Assembly (NCBI RefSeq): GCF_001375655.1
Contig: NZ_CTEN01000004.1
Coordinates: 186,001-250,000, forward strand
Length of the DNA stretch: 64,000 bases
Direction: 5' to 3'
Origin: Streptococcus varani
GTDB lineage: Bacteria > Bacillota > Bacilli > Lactobacillales > Streptococcaceae
How positions within the stretch are numbered: the stretch's first letter is position 1; each line of letters opens with the position of its first letter. Position numbers and translations under genes: made by a program. The notes beneath the pieces were generated by a model. That model was not told the DNA's origin, did not search any database, and saw only the letters and a program-made list of their open reading frames with translations. Below, piece after piece: positions 44,838 to 54,674 of this stretch.

Positions 44838-45104
44838 ATGGAAAATCAAAAGATGACTAGGAGACCGAACCAGAGATAGGGCCAAGAGTCTAGATAAACT
44901 CTTGGAAAATAGAAATAAAAACTGCCACTATTGCTCAAAGAAAGCCAAAAATAGAGGAGGCAAAGCAACGCAGACATACCTAGTGCTAGTAAAGAACCTT
45001 TAACAAACTATCCTTTTGCTATTCAAAGAGTATAACAGTTCACATTCAAATTTCATCAGATCAAGGCATGGAAGTAAGGTTTTGATTTTCATAGAGTATT
45101 CTTC
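44838..45104. repeat. Decayed larger interspersed repeat, copy A, with a nested smaller repeat
   Basis: The left part (44838-44930) aligns with 52690-52795: AATCAAAAGATG, CAGAGATAG, CAAGAGTCT and TTGGA are shared. The right part (45044-45104) aligns with 52804-52862: CACAT-CAAA-TTCATCA and AAGTAAGG-TTTGATTTTCA. Between them is the smaller repeat at 44934-45033, which is absent from the second copy. Confidence 0.65.
44934..45033. repeat. Short interspersed repeat, copy 3 (nested)
   Basis: It starts CTCAAAGAAAGCCAAAAATA, contains GAGGCAAAGCAACGCAGACA and TACCTAGTG, and ends ATTCAAAGAGTAT. It corresponds to copies at 21603-21696 and 43845-43946 and interrupts the larger repeat. Confidence 0.75.
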
Positions 45105-45145
45105 TATTCTTTTATTTTAATCCTTATTCCTATCTTTTTCAAGTT

Positions 45146-45172
45146 AAAATAAAAAACAAGCCCGAAAGCTTG
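45146..45172 (-). terminator. Terminator of yihY
   Basis: The minus strand reads CAAGC, TTTCGG, GCTTG and then TTTTTTATTTT. Confidence 0.75.
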
Positions 45173-45185
45173 CTCATCAATGATG

Positions 45186-46139
45186 CTAGTCAGATTCCGA
45201 TTTATTTTCGTCATCATCCTTTGTATTTAAATTTTTAAAGCGTGTCTTGATACGATCCAAGACTGCTCCAATGTCGCCTGGTCGGGTGCTAAATTCCTCA
45301 ACGACCATACTTTGATAGGTAGCATTTAAGACTGCTCCCGTTATTAAAATATTGGCCATAAAGACAAACCACAACATCAAAACTAATATGATAATAAAGG
45401 TCACCAGACGAAAATCCATCCACCGAGCAGCATAAGATTCAACATATAAGGCAAAGAAACGACCAACTGTGCTCATGACGACAATGACAAAAAGTGCTCC
45501 TGGTAATACAAACTTTATTTTGCGAATTCTAACATTTGGCAAGAAATAGTAAAGCATCATTAGACCCAAGAAAAGGAGGACATAAACCATAGGGACTGTT
45601 TGATTGGCCAAATTTTCAAAAAAGCCATGATCAAAATCTAGAAAATGTCCTAGGGTCAGTAGCAGAGTTTTTCCAAAAGTAATGGCTAATACTCCTACTG
45701 TAATAATGACTTGTAAACCAATTCCCAAAAAAATCCCTACAATACGACTGATGATAAAATCTCTATGTTCCAAGACTCCATAAGCTTTATTTACCGCTAT
45801 TTGAAGAACTGACATACTGGCTGAAATAGACCATAAAGTCGTCGCTATCGAAATTCCCAACCAAGTATTAGAAGGTTTGGTCAATATAGCAGAAACCATA
45901 CTAGCAACAGTTGGATAGAGTTGACTTGGTAGGAAATCTTTCAAAAGACTTAGAATTTGATCAATGTCAAATTGAAAATAGGGCAATAGATTGGCTAAAA
46001 GCAGCAACATTGGAAAAATGGAAACCAAAATATAATAAGCTACGGCTACGCTAGTAATATTTAGCTCTGCTGATTTGTACAAAGCAAGGAACTTTTTTAC
46101 AAATTCCCTGCATTGAGAGAGAGTTAATTTCTTTTTCAT
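45186..46139 (-). CDS. YihY/virulence-factor-BrkB family membrane protein
   Basis: I use ATG 46139, with AGGAAA 7 nt before it; the ORF could be extended to 46178 without a good site and would overlap map. The 317-aa protein has about six transmembrane helices and family motifs AVAYYILVSIFPMLLLLANL (about 31-50) and YYFLPNVRIRKIKFVLPGA. It was once called ribonuclease BN, which is wrong for this family. It ends in a charged cytoplasmic tail. The function is unknown. Confidence 0.87.
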   Translation of the reverse strand: MKKKLTLSQCREFVKKFLALYKSAELNITSVAVAYYILVSIFPMLLLLANLLPYFQFDIDQILSLLKDFLPSQLYPTVASMVSAILTKPSNTWLGISIATTLWSISASMSVLQIAVNKAYGVLEHRDFIISRIVGIFLGIGLQVIITVGVLAITFGKTLLLTLGHFLDFDHGFFENLANQTVPMVYVLLFLGLMMLYYFLPNVRIRKIKFVLPGALFVIVVMSTVGRFFALYVESYAARWMDFRLVTFIIILVLMLWFVFMANILITGAVLNATYQSMVVEEFSTRPGDIGAVLDRIKTRFKNLNTKDDDENKSESD

Positions 46140-46158
46140 TTCACATTTCCTGATATTT

Positions 46159-47019
46159 TTAGTAAGAGCCCTCTTCACCTTGGCTTGTCAAAATCCGTGG
46201 ACCGTCCTTGGTAATCACAAATTGGTGTTCGTATTGGCAAGAGAGACCACCGTCGAGGGTTTTATGGGCCCAGCCAGTTTTTAGATCGGTATCAATTTCC
46301 CAAGTACCAGTGTTGATCATTGGCTCAATAGTCAAGACCATGCCCTCTTTGAGACGGAGACCGCGACCTGCACGACCAAAATGTGGCACCATTGGCTCTT
46401 CATGCATAGTTGGCCCAACTCCGTGACCCACTAAATCACGAACCACGCCGTAGCCACGCTTTTCAGCATATTCTTGGATAGCAGCACCAATGTCCCCGAT
46501 ACGGTTACCAACTTGAGCTTGCTGGATACCGACATAGAGGCATTCCTTAGTGACGTTCATGAGATCCGTCACTTCTTGTGAGACCTGACCAACTGCATAA
46601 GCCCAGCAAGAATCTGCCAAACCACCTGTATAATCAACCGTATATTTTTTCATGAGTTCAATGTTATTGAAATCAAGCTTTGAAACATCAAGGACTGATT
46701 TGTCCAGAGGCTCACTTAAAACCATGTCTACCTTGAGCAAATCACCTTCTTTGAGGAGATAGTGCCGTGGAAAGGCGTGAGCTACTTCATCATTGAGACC
46801 ACAACAAGTTGCATAGGGATAATCCATCAGATGACCATCTACACCAATTTGAAGCGGAAGAACATTCTCCTCCTTACAACGCTTGCGAACATATTCTTCA
46901 ACTTCCCACATGTCCATACCTGGTTTAATCATGTCACGGAGTCCAATATGGATGCTAGCTAGGAAATCCCCCGCACGATCCATAGCTTCGATTTCTCTTT
47001 GTGATTTAATGGTAATCAT
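46159..47019 (-). CDS. map: Methionine aminopeptidase, type I
   Basis: The 286-aa protein has the metal ligands of MetAP in order: KVDMVLSEPLDKS with the expected Asp region, YTGGLADSCWAYAVG (Asp), RDLVGHGVGPTMHEEPMVPHFG (His), MVLTIEPMINTG (Glu) and SCQYEHQFVIT (Glu). It is longer than E. coli Map because of an insertion at about 108-130, as in other streptococci. It removes N-terminal Met. It overlaps the acetyltransferase by 14 bp. Confidence 0.95.
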   Translation of the reverse strand: MITIKSQREIEAMDRAGDFLASIHIGLRDMIKPGMDMWEVEEYVRKRCKEENVLPLQIGVDGHLMDYPYATCCGLNDEVAHAFPRHYLLKEGDLLKVDMVLSEPLDKSVLDVSKLDFNNIELMKKYTVDYTGGLADSCWAYAVGQVSQEVTDLMNVTKECLYVGIQQAQVGNRIGDIGAAIQEYAEKRGYGVVRDLVGHGVGPTMHEEPMVPHFGRAGRGLRLKEGMVLTIEPMINTGTWEIDTDLKTGWAHKTLDGGLSCQYEHQFVITKDGPRILTSQGEEGSY

Positions 47020-47590
47020 TCTTTCTCTTTTCTCTTTCTACTTCTTTTAACATTTGTTTGGTCACATAGTAGTGTCGGTATTGCCGCATCTGGTGGCTAT
47101 ACCGATCACTTCCTTTATACTGCTTCAAAAGGACATAATCTGATTTTTCTGCTACCCGTTGACTAGCCCTATTTTCAAGATGAGCGATAATGGAGATACG
47201 ACTCAATCCCATTTGGTAAAGACCTAGCCAAGTAATGTTTTTGACAGCCTCTGTAGCTAATCCTTGGCCCCAATAGTCTTTTCGAATGAAATAACCCAGT
47301 TCAACCTGGTTTTTTTGTTCCTGCCAGTTTTCAAAGCTAATTGCCCCAATCAATTGGTGATTGACCTTGTCTTCGATGGCCCATTTTCCCAGCGGATTTT
47401 TGAGAAACATCTCCACCATCAAGTCTAGCGCTTCCTCTTTCTTAGCTTTAAAGGGAAAAATAAAACTGAGGTTTTCAGGATGGGAGACAATCCTATAAAA
47501 AGCTTGACCATCATTATAGGAAAAAGGTCTCAAAAGCAGGTTTTCTGTCTCCAGATAGGCAAAAGCAGCCAGTTTGGTCCAAATAGTCAT
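47006..47590 (-). CDS. GNAT acetyltransferase, RimJ/RimL-like
   Basis: The 194-aa protein has LETENLLLRPFSYNDGQAFY (about 13-32), IGAISFENW, the acetyl-CoA loop YWGQGLATEAVKNI (about 109-122) and ENRASQRVAEKSDYV. This is the RimJ/RimL-type N-acetyltransferase layout. The substrate is unknown. It is cotranscribed with map through a 14-bp overlap. AAAGGAAA precedes the ATG. Confidence 0.88.
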   Translation of the reverse strand: MTIWTKLAAFAYLETENLLLRPFSYNDGQAFYRIVSHPENLSFIFPFKAKKEEALDLMVEMFLKNPLGKWAIEDKVNHQLIGAISFENWQEQKNQVELGYFIRKDYWGQGLATEAVKNITWLGLYQMGLSRISIIAHLENRASQRVAEKSDYVLLKQYKGSDRYSHQMRQYRHYYVTKQMLKEVEREKRKNDYH

Positions 47591-47604
47591 TGTTTTCCTT
47601 TATG

Positions 47605-47646
47605 AAAAAAGAGTGAGAATGTCCAGAAAGACCGGAATGTTCTCAC
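47605..47646 (-). terminator. Terminator of murA
   Basis: The minus strand reads GTGAGAACATTCC, nine bases, GGACATTCTCAC, then a T-rich run. Confidence 0.85.
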
Positions 47647-47661
47647 CCAAGTTTGCATGAC

Positions 47662-48921
47662 TTAGTCTTCCATCAACTGAATATCTGCACCCAATTCTCT
47701 TAATTTTTCAATGATGTTGGAATAGCCACGGAGAATAAATTCAATATTAGTAATTTCAGTTTGGCCCTCAGCCATAAGACCAGCGATGACCATGGCTGCA
47801 CCACCACGCAAATCGGTGGCTTTAACAACTGCCCCAGTCAACTTATTTGGACCCGTGTAAGCAATATAATTGCTACGTGTTGTGATATGAGCACCCATTC
47901 TAGCCAATTCTGCTACATGACCCACTCGTTTTTCATAGATTGTATCAATGATACGACCACTTCCTTCAGCCATCAGCAAAAGTGGCGTCAAGGGTTGTTG
48001 GAGGTCGGTCGCTAAACCTGGATAAGGAGATGTTTTTACAGAGACTGCTTTCAGTCTATCTTGTTTTTCAACAAAGATTGAATCCTCTGAGATAGTCATA
48101 CGAACCCCCATCTCTTCCAACTTTGCAATGTAAGATTCCAAGTGTTCATAGAGAACATTATCAATCTGAATACCTTGACCGACAGCTGCTGCAAGGGCAA
48201 TGTAAGTTCCCGCTTCAATTCGGTCAGGAATGACTTGGTGACGTGTTCCATGAAGTTGTTCCACTCCATCAATGGTAATCACATCCGTACCAGCCCCACG
48301 AACATGGGCTCCCATATTATTGAGCAGAGTTGCTACATCAATGATTTCTGGCTCACGCGCCGCATTTTCAATGACCGTACGCCCCTTTGCCTTAACAGCC
48401 GCAAACATGGTATTGATGGTTGCTCCGACACTTACTGTATCCATAAAGATGTGAGCACCGTGCATTTTCTTTTCATTCGCCACTAAGTGCATATTTGACC
48501 CTTCATAGGTCATACTCGCTCCCATGGCTTCAAAGGCTTTGATATGTAGGTCAATGGGACGAGGACCCAAATCACAACCACCAGGCAGGCCAACGATAGC
48601 CTGACCATAACGACCTAAGAGAGAACCATAGAAATAATAAGAAGCGCGAAGACTGTTAATCTTCCCAAAAGGCATGGGCATATCTTTAACACCACGTGGG
48701 TCGATTTCAAGACTATCCCCAGTTCGACGGACTTTTGCTCCCATCGTTTCCATAATATCAATCAAACTATCGACGTCTGAAATGGCTGGTACCCCATCAA
48801 GTGTAACGATACCATCCGCTAGGATAATGGCTGGAATCAGGGCAACAACTGAATTTTTAGCCCCACTGACCGTGACTTTACCAGCTAACGATCGGCCACC
48901 ATTAATGACAATTTTTCTCAT
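47662..48921 (-). CDS. murA: MurA, UDP-N-acetylglucosamine 1-carboxyvinyltransferase
   Basis: I use ATG 48921 (MRKIVINGG), the standard MurA start; ten codons further upstream are possible but have no ribosome binding site. The 419-aa product has [13 protein letters not shown] (about 20-32), the fosfomycin-target Cys in [16 protein letters not shown] (about 113-128), and [10 protein letters not shown]. It makes the first committed step of peptidoglycan synthesis. Streptococci carry two paralogues; this appears to be the map-linked copy. Confidence 0.94.
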   Translation of the reverse strand: MRKIVINGGRSLAGKVTVSGAKNSVVALIPAIILADGIVTLDGVPAISDVDSLIDIMETMGAKVRRTGDSLEIDPRGVKDMPMPFGKINSLRASYYFYGSLLGRYGQAIVGLPGGCDLGPRPIDLHIKAFEAMGASMTYEGSNMHLVANEKKMHGAHIFMDTVSVGATINTMFAAVKAKGRTVIENAAREPEIIDVATLLNNMGAHVRGAGTDVITIDGVEQLHGTRHQVIPDRIEAGTYIALAAAVGQGIQIDNVLYEHLESYIAKLEEMGVRMTISEDSIFVEKQDRLKAVSVKTSPYPGLATDLQQPLTPLLLMAEGSGRIIDTIYEKRVGHVAELARMGAHITTRSNYIAYTGPNKLTGAVVKATDLRGGAAMVIAGLMAEGQTEITNIEFILRGYSNIIEKLRELGADIQLMED

Positions 48922-49131
48922 ACAAAGGTTTCTCTTTCTCATTTTAGCCATTAAGGCATACAGCTCATTGTATCATATTGGACAAAAAATAGCTAGTAGT
49001 CTTCATTGTAAAAAATTCCACAAATGCATCAGGAAGAACTGACAGATTTTTTTCTTGAAATTAAATAGTGTTTTTTTAAATTTTTTTTCTTAGCAACTAT
49101 TCCGATGTAACATTTTTTGATGAATAATGAC

Positions 49132-49160
49132 TTGTTAACAGGTGTTCAGTATGATATATT
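49132..49160 (+). promoter_or_regulatory. Promoter of the split small membrane protein gene
   Basis: TTGTTA, 17 bp and TATATT with a TG extension (TGATATATT), about 34 nt before the ATG at 49194. Confidence 0.65.
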
Positions 49161-49193
49161 AGCATAAAAATAAAATGAAATAGAAGTTCTCAA

Positions 49194-49453
49194 ATGAACA
49201 AAGTTAAAAAGAAAATCTACCGTAACACACCTGCATTTACCATGATGGCTTGGGGCTCATTTATCTTCTTCGTAGCCTTGATTTTAATTGGTCTCTACAT
49301 TTGATGGTTAAGGGCTACTACTTGATGGGTTCTGTAGGCCTCATCTCATCATCTTTCACCGTTTCAAAAGTTGTCCGTGACAACCAAGAAGACGAAGACA
49401 ACTACAACAGCCTCTTCCAAGATGTTGTTGCTAAAGATGAACAAGCACATTAA
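49194..49453 (+). pseudogene. Small YiaA/YiaB-like two-helix membrane protein, frame-disrupted
   Basis: The first frame reads MNKVKKKIYRNTPAFTMMAW, GSFIFFVALILIGLYI and stops. The second part continues in another frame as MVKGYYLMGSVGLISSSFTV, SKVVRDNQEDEDNYNSLFQD. Together they make one two-transmembrane-helix protein of about 85 aa with a hinge missing. The break is a short deletion that shifted the frame. The stop and next ATG overlap as TGATG, so the second half may still be translated. The reference form is from memory of streptococcal relatives, so pseudogene status is moderately certain. Confidence 0.55.
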
Positions 49454-49454
49454 T

Positions 49455-49488
49455 AAAAAAAGTTTGAGGACTTCCTCAAACCTTTTTT
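49455..49488 (+). terminator. Terminator after the split gene
   Basis: AAAAGTTTGAGGA, CT, TCCTCAAACCTTTTTT. Confidence 0.85.
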
Positions 49489-49522
49489 ATTTTGCAATAC
49501 CTGCCTAATATTGAACAGTTTG

Positions 49523-49969
49523 TTATTCTTCACCCTTTACAGGTACCATAATATCTAAAATATTGTGTGCTTTATACTGTTCTATGAAGGGAAGGGACCA
49601 GTCAATGCTATCTTCGTATTGTCCAATGAGAAGACCATAAGCTGGTCCTATCATTTCGTAAAGTTTTGGTGGTTCAAAGTTAAGACGTAGCCTCATGTAA
49701 TCTCCACCTTCAAACTCGAATTGATCCAGTCCGTAAGTTTCCCCTTCATCTTGATCCAAGACAAGCGAACAAACTCGGTATGCTTTGCGGTCATCATAAT
49801 CCAAACCAAACATTTTTCGTCCGGTTAGGGATGGGAAACTAGCTTCAAACTGAGGCCATGCCGCCTGCTGGCTTTCTGGGTCATTGGCAACTTCCGTATA
49901 TAGAAAGTACATCTTTTCTACCTTAACTTTTTGAATATTTCCTAATTCGGTTTTAATTGTTTTATCCAT
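49523..49969 (-). CDS. GyrI-like small-molecule-binding domain protein
   Basis: The 148-aa protein has the SOUL/GyrI-like pattern of alternating strands (KVEKMYFLYTEV, YRVCSLVLD, YMRLRLNFEPPKLYEMIG) and aromatic and acidic residues at the C-terminus. No DNA-binding segment is present. It follows an AraC regulator with the same type of effector domain (51 bp gap). It may bind small molecules or toxins; no ligand is evident. Confidence 0.65.
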   Translation of the reverse strand: MDKTIKTELGNIQKVKVEKMYFLYTEVANDPESQQAAWPQFEASFPSLTGRKMFGLDYDDRKAYRVCSLVLDQDEGETYGLDQFEFEGGDYMRLRLNFEPPKLYEMIGPAYGLLIGQYEDSIDWSLPFIEQYKAHNILDIMVPVKGEE

Positions 49970-50020
49970 CTTTTATTCTCCTTTGTACTGAATACACATT
50001 TCTTTAAATTGTGATTTAGT

Positions 50021-50872
50021 TTAGAAATTTCTAATAACCAGTTTGCTAATCGGCACCCAAAGTTCCATTTCGTAGTCATCAGCATACATATCATCTTCTG
50101 AATAAACCTCAAAATCTGGAGCACCAGAATGGCTATAGCCGGTTTCTGGGAAGAAGACTTCCAAGACATACTTCCAAGCTTTGTGGATGGAGCCGGGAAT
50201 CGGACCTTTGACTGGAATAATGGCGTATTCAGCTGGTTCAATTTCCATGATAGATAGCCCCAAGTCTTTGGCTTTTTTCTGGTCGGTCACATCATATCCA
50301 GCCATGTAGTTGATGAGATGAGCTTCTTTGCCAGATGTGCAGACTCCAAAAGATTGGCCATTCCCCAGACTTTCCAAACTCTCAAAAGAAGTTTTCTCAA
50401 AAAGCTGATCCCAGGCAGAGGAGCAGAGACTGTTGTCAATTTCTTCTAGCAAGACACCTGCTACAACCAAGGCATCTTTCTTTTCAATCTTGATAGCCAT
50501 ATCTTTTCCTCCTGTTATTTTAAGCGATAATTGGACCGATGGGAAGACCTTATAGGCACTTCCAGAGCGTACTTGCGAAGGGGTAGTACCATGAAATTTC
50601 TTGAAAGCTGCACCAAAGGCATCCGCTGAATCATAGCCATATTTCAGAGCTATGTCGATCATTTTATCAGAAGTTGCTTTCAAGTCATCAACAGCTTGCG
50701 TTAACCTGCGATTTCTCAGGTACTCTGCCAAACTCATGTCAGCTAAGATTGAAAAGAGCAGGCTAAACATGGCATAGGAATAGCCTGATAACTGCTGAAC
50801 TTTCTTGGAATCAATTTCCGTATCCAGCACAGTTTCTAAGTATTTCATGGTTTGGTTAAATTGATGCATCAT
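50021..50872 (-). CDS. AraC-family regulator with GyrI-like effector domain
   Basis: The 283-aa protein has an N-terminal AraC double HTH (about 10-100): VQQLSGYSYAMFSLLFSILA and IALKYGYDSADAFGAAFKKF followed by HGTTPSQVR. A C-terminal GyrI-like domain follows (about 125-283). This is the Rob/YdeE-like architecture of multidrug-responsive regulators. No strong Shine-Dalgarno sequence is seen before the ATG. The neighbouring gene at 49523 repeats the effector-domain type. Confidence 0.85.
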   Translation of the reverse strand: MMHQFNQTMKYLETVLDTEIDSKKVQQLSGYSYAMFSLLFSILADMSLAEYLRNRRLTQAVDDLKATSDKMIDIALKYGYDSADAFGAAFKKFHGTTPSQVRSGSAYKVFPSVQLSLKITGGKDMAIKIEKKDALVVAGVLLEEIDNSLCSSAWDQLFEKTSFESLESLGNGQSFGVCTSGKEAHLINYMAGYDVTDQKKAKDLGLSIMEIEPAEYAIIPVKGPIPGSIHKAWKYVLEVFFPETGYSHSGAPDFEVYSEDDMYADDYEMELWVPISKLVIRNF

Positions 50873-51119
50873 TCATTAAGATACCAAGAACACCGAGAAA
50901 GGAAAATGAATGTTAGGAACTCAAGATGAAATCCTGATTTCGTAGGTAAGTTATCTAAATTCCAAGCTTTCCCTTCGGGTTCAGTTCCTTTCTTCATCTC
51001 TTATCAAAAGTATATCAAAAACGACTTGAACTTGTCCTAGAATTTTTAGACAAAGTTAATGGGGTCATTTTCTGCATGCAAAAAATGACAACATACCATA
51101 GATATGCTGACATTCGAGA

Positions 51120-52310
51120 TTAAGAAAGTACTTTTTTCAGTTCCTCAACCTTATCCAATTTTTCCCAAGGCAGGTCGATATCGGTACGGCCCATGTGCCC
51201 ATAGGCTGCTGTTTGACGATAAATCGGACGTTTGAGGTCAAGCATTTGGATGATTCCTGCTGGGCGCAAATCAAAGATGTTGCGAACTGCAGTTTCAATC
51301 TTACTTTCGGCTACTGTGTTGGTGCCAAAAGTATCCACACGGACAGAAACAGGATGAGCCACACCGATGGCATAGGCCAACTGCACTTCTGCCTTGCTTG
51401 CAAAGCCTGCTGCCACAATATTTTTAGCGATGTAACGAGCGGCGTAAGAAGCCGAACGGTCCACCTTAGTAGCGTCCTTACCGGAGAAGGCACCGCCACC
51501 GTGACGAGAATAACCTCCGTAGGTATCCACAATAATCTTACGTCCCGTCAAGCCAGAATCCCCTTGAGGTCCACCGATAACAAAGCGACCCGTCGGATTG
51601 ATAAAGAACTTGGTTTTGTCATCTAGATACTTTTCTGGAATAACCGTTTTAATAATCTGTTCAATGACATCTTTGTGAATTTGTTCGTTGGTCACATCTG
51701 GGTCATGTTGAGTGGAGATAACCACTGTATCTACACGCGTAGGTTTGTCATTTTCATCATATTCGACTGTTACCTGAGATTTAGCATCTGGGCGTAGGTA
51801 AGAAATAGCTCCTGACTTCCGCAAATCTGCCAATTTTTTCACCAATTTATGAGAAAGCGATACTGGTAAAGGCATGAGTTCTGGCGTTTCATCAATCGCA
51901 AAACCGAACATAAGTCCCTGGTCCCCTGCACCAATCAAATCAAGTGGATCCGTATCACCATGGTCACGCACTTCAAGCGATTCATTGACCCCTTGAGCGA
52001 TATCTGGCGATTGCTCTACTAGCGACGGATGAACTCCTACTGACTCAGCGGCAAAACCGTATTCACCTTTAGTATAGCCAATTTCAGCAATAGTATCGCG
52101 AACCACGCGGTTGATGTCCACATAAGCATTGGTAGATATCTCTCCAAAAACATGGACCGAACCCGTATAGACAGCCGTTTCAGCTGCCACGTGTGCATCC
52201 GGATCTTGGGCTAAAATAGCATCCAAGATGGCATCGGAAATCTGGTCTGCAATCTTATCCGGATGTCCCTCCGAAACCGATTCAGACGTGAAAAGTTTAC
52301 GTTCTGACAT
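51120..52310 (-). CDS. metK: S-adenosylmethionine synthetase
   Basis: The 396-aa protein has the MetK signatures: [20 protein letters not shown] (about 7-26), [12 protein letters not shown] (about 116-127) and [16 protein letters not shown](S)Y (about 258-275). It makes SAM, the methyl donor for CbiD and CbiE in the cob cluster among others. It has a consensus promoter with a leader of about 25 nt and a strong GGGGGGA site. No SAM-III (SMK) riboswitch fits in that leader. Confidence 0.97.
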   Translation of the reverse strand: MSERKLFTSESVSEGHPDKIADQISDAILDAILAQDPDAHVAAETAVYTGSVHVFGEISTNAYVDINRVVRDTIAEIGYTKGEYGFAAESVGVHPSLVEQSPDIAQGVNESLEVRDHGDTDPLDLIGAGDQGLMFGFAIDETPELMPLPVSLSHKLVKKLADLRKSGAISYLRPDAKSQVTVEYDENDKPTRVDTVVISTQHDPDVTNEQIHKDVIEQIIKTVIPEKYLDDKTKFFINPTGRFVIGGPQGDSGLTGRKIIVDTYGGYSRHGGGAFSGKDATKVDRSASYAARYIAKNIVAAGFASKAEVQLAYAIGVAHPVSVRVDTFGTNTVAESKIETAVRNIFDLRPAGIIQMLDLKRPIYRQTAAYGHMGRTDIDLPWEKLDKVEELKKVLS

Positions 52311-52333
52311 AAAAATGTCCCCCCATTTTTAAA

Positions 52334-52361
52334 AGTATATTTTAACACCCTATTGTGTCAA
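52334..52361 (-). promoter_or_regulatory. Promoter of metK
   Basis: TTGACA (52356-52361), a 16-bp spacer and TATACT (52334-52339) on the minus strand. Confidence 0.85.
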
Positions 52362-52689
52362 AATGTTGGAATTCTATTTCATGAAATATCTCTACAGATA
52401 GAAACTAGCCTTTCGGTAAGAGAGTTACTAGCTGCTTTCAGTAGCAGACATTTCTAGTGAGTTACAAAGTACCAATCCACACCTCCAGGGATTGGAGATG
52501 GCGCTGGTAGTAGCTTGCTAGTCGAGGCAGCGAAATCGCAGATAATACTAGAATATATCAAGATGAGCTAACGACGAATAGCCAGTTACTAACAAGCCAG
52601 ATTGTCTTATCGGGACTCAATAACTCCTTCATTGTACCATAAGTTACTAAAAATAAAAAACAGGAATAGCTACTTACTTCAATTCATTC
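52362..52689 (-). other. Intergenic region upstream of metK, possible non-coding RNA
   Basis: There is no gene. On the minus strand an extended -10 TGGTACAAT (near 52632-52640) could start a transcript that runs toward metK. That transcript would contain three AGTAACT copies, a hairpin CCAATCC...GGATTGG (near 52480-52505) and a small hairpin GCTACTGAAAGCAGC. A 24-codon ORF begins inside the -10 and is not credible. I cannot assign a class. Confidence 0.35.
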
Positions 52690-52862
52690 AGCTGGTGATC
52701 AAAGGAAATCAAAAGATGGATAGGTGAGCAAAGCAGAGATAGATTCAAGAGTCTGATGAAAGACTATTGGAGGCTAGCAATAAACTCCGACATCAGACAG
52801 GTCACATCCAAAGTTCATCATGGGAAGGCAAAGAAGTAAGGATTTGATTTTCACAAAGTATG
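52690..52862. repeat. Decayed larger interspersed repeat, copy B (uninterrupted)
   Basis: It aligns with 44838-44930 and 45044-45104 at roughly 70 percent by eye, without the nested 100-bp repeat. It ends TTTGATTTTCACAAAGTAT. It lies just before the promoter region of the Bsp-repeat protein gene. Confidence 0.6.
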
Positions 52863-52962
52863 AGAACTATTTTTTATAAATCATCATAAGAAATAGATGA
52901 TTTTTCTATCCCAAAAATGTTAAAATGTAAAGGTATGTATTTTTAGAAATTAGGAGAAAAAT

Positions 52963-54549
52963 ATGAAATTGAAACGAATGCTAAACCTTCTTACCATCCT
53001 CACTCTTCTATGGATGGATATGCAAGGGGTCAGCCTAGTTTTTGCGGAAACACCTAGTCAAACTAGTCCTACCATCACTGCCTCTGAGAATACCAATATC
53101 AAGGCAGAATACCACACACATTTGGATAAAGAAGAAATGGTTCTTCATTTCCAACCTGATAGTCAATTAAGTACTGAAAAAATCTCAGCACACTTAAATC
53201 AAAGTGGCCATCAGAAAAACCTAAATCTTACTGAGGTTGCCAGCGGTCTCTATGAACTAAGACTTCCGGTTGATCAAGTTTCTCCACAAGACACTTTAGA
53301 CATTCTTTTAGAAACAAAACTGAAAGAAGTCTTTCAATTTAAAAATCTGTCTTTAGATAGTCAAGATCAAGGCAGTTTTTCTAGCGAGCAAGTGGATGGA
53401 GAAATCTCAAATCAAACAAGTATTATTGAGGATCTGACTTCAACGGTCCAAAACACTCTTGAAAATACGACAACTTCAGCTGAAACTACTAGTCCTGCCT
53501 CTACCAGTAATGAAGAAGCATCAAGCACTAGAGCAGAAACAAGCACAGAGACTCCACAAAGTCCTGCAAACAAAAAAGAAGAGAACACAAGTCTTCAAGC
53601 AAGTCTTTCCAGTCAATCCCTAGGTCAAAACGGTGATTTTGATATCACCATTGCCAACGTACCAAAATCTGGAATTCAATCCGTACAAGTTCCGGTTTGG
53701 TCAGAAGATAAGGGACAGGATGATATCAGATGGTATCGGGCTGAAAAACAAGCAGATGGAACTTACAAAGTCAGCGTTAAGGTAAGCCAGCACAATTTTT
53801 CAACTGGCAAATACAATATTCACCTTTATTATCAGCAGAGTGATGGCAAGACAATCGGTATCTTAGCTACTAGCACAAATGTAATCATTCCAAAACCAAG
53901 TGGAGAATTACGGATTGAACGCAAAGAAAATAGCCAAAATGATTACTTCGATGTCATCATTTCTAATGTTTCCAGTCCAGCAGGTGTAAAAACCGTTAAA
54001 GTCCCGATTTGGTCGGAAGAAAATGGGCAAGATGATATAAAATGGTATAGAGCTGATAAACAAGCAGATGGTAACTATCAATTACGCGTTTTTGTTAAAG
54101 ACCATAAATCCTATTTCGGCAATTATCATGTACATCTATACTATGAGCAAGAAAACGGACAAACCGTTGGTGTTTCCTCTACCAAAACAAACATAGATTT
54201 CCCAAAACCGAGTGGTAAACTCAACATTCAGAAGCAAAGTTCACAGTTAGGAAGTTTTGAGGTGGTCCTCAGTGATGTTTCTGCTGCACTAGCGATTGAT
54301 CAAGTTTATCTCCCAATTTGGACCGAGGAAAATGGTCAGGACGATATAAAATGGTATAAAGCGGATAAACAAGCGGATGGTACTTATAAGACCACCGTTC
54401 AAATTTCTCAACATAAAAATAGTTATGGACCGTATAAAATCCACAGCTACTATCGCTTGTCAAACGGTCAGATGTTTGGAGTTACCGAAACCACTGTCAT
54501 ACTCAATCAGCAGAAAGCAATCATCAACTCTAAGTCGACAGAAAATAAT
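52963..54549 (+). pseudogene. Secreted GBS Bsp-like repeat/CHAP protein, 5' part (IS-interrupted)
   Basis: The N-terminal 529 codons of a gene cut by an ISL3-family element. A signal peptide (MKLKRMLNLLTILTLLWMDM, cleavage near VFAE) is followed by a unique domain, a Ser/Thr/Glu-rich linker (about 150-220) and three GBS Bsp-like repeats of about 100 aa. Each repeat has VPVWSEDKGQDDIRWY and KQADGTYK-type motifs. The reading frame continues exactly into 56656 if the IS and one target copy are removed, giving about 876 aa in all. As it stands the ORF runs 17 codons into the IS and stops. The truncated product could still be secreted. Confidence 0.9.
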
Positions 54550-54674
54550 GGCTCTATAATTTCTGTAGTGGGTAAGACCACTATGGAGGTTATGGAGCCT
54601 TTTTGAGTGTATACAAAAAGTCCCATATGACCTATAATGAAAAGCGACAAAACCATCATTTTAGAAAGACTCAT

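Noticed and set aside
44808-44885. Longer B3/B4 protein starting at 44885
   Set aside because: The extension is encoded by repeat sequence with no ribosome binding site, whereas ATG 44807 has AAGGAA at the right distance.
52311-52361. SAM-III (SMK box) riboswitch before metK
   Set aside because: The strong promoter leaves a leader of only about 25 nt and the SMK sequence is not present. The ACCGAAAGG stretch at about 52410 is too far upstream and lacks the rest of the motif.
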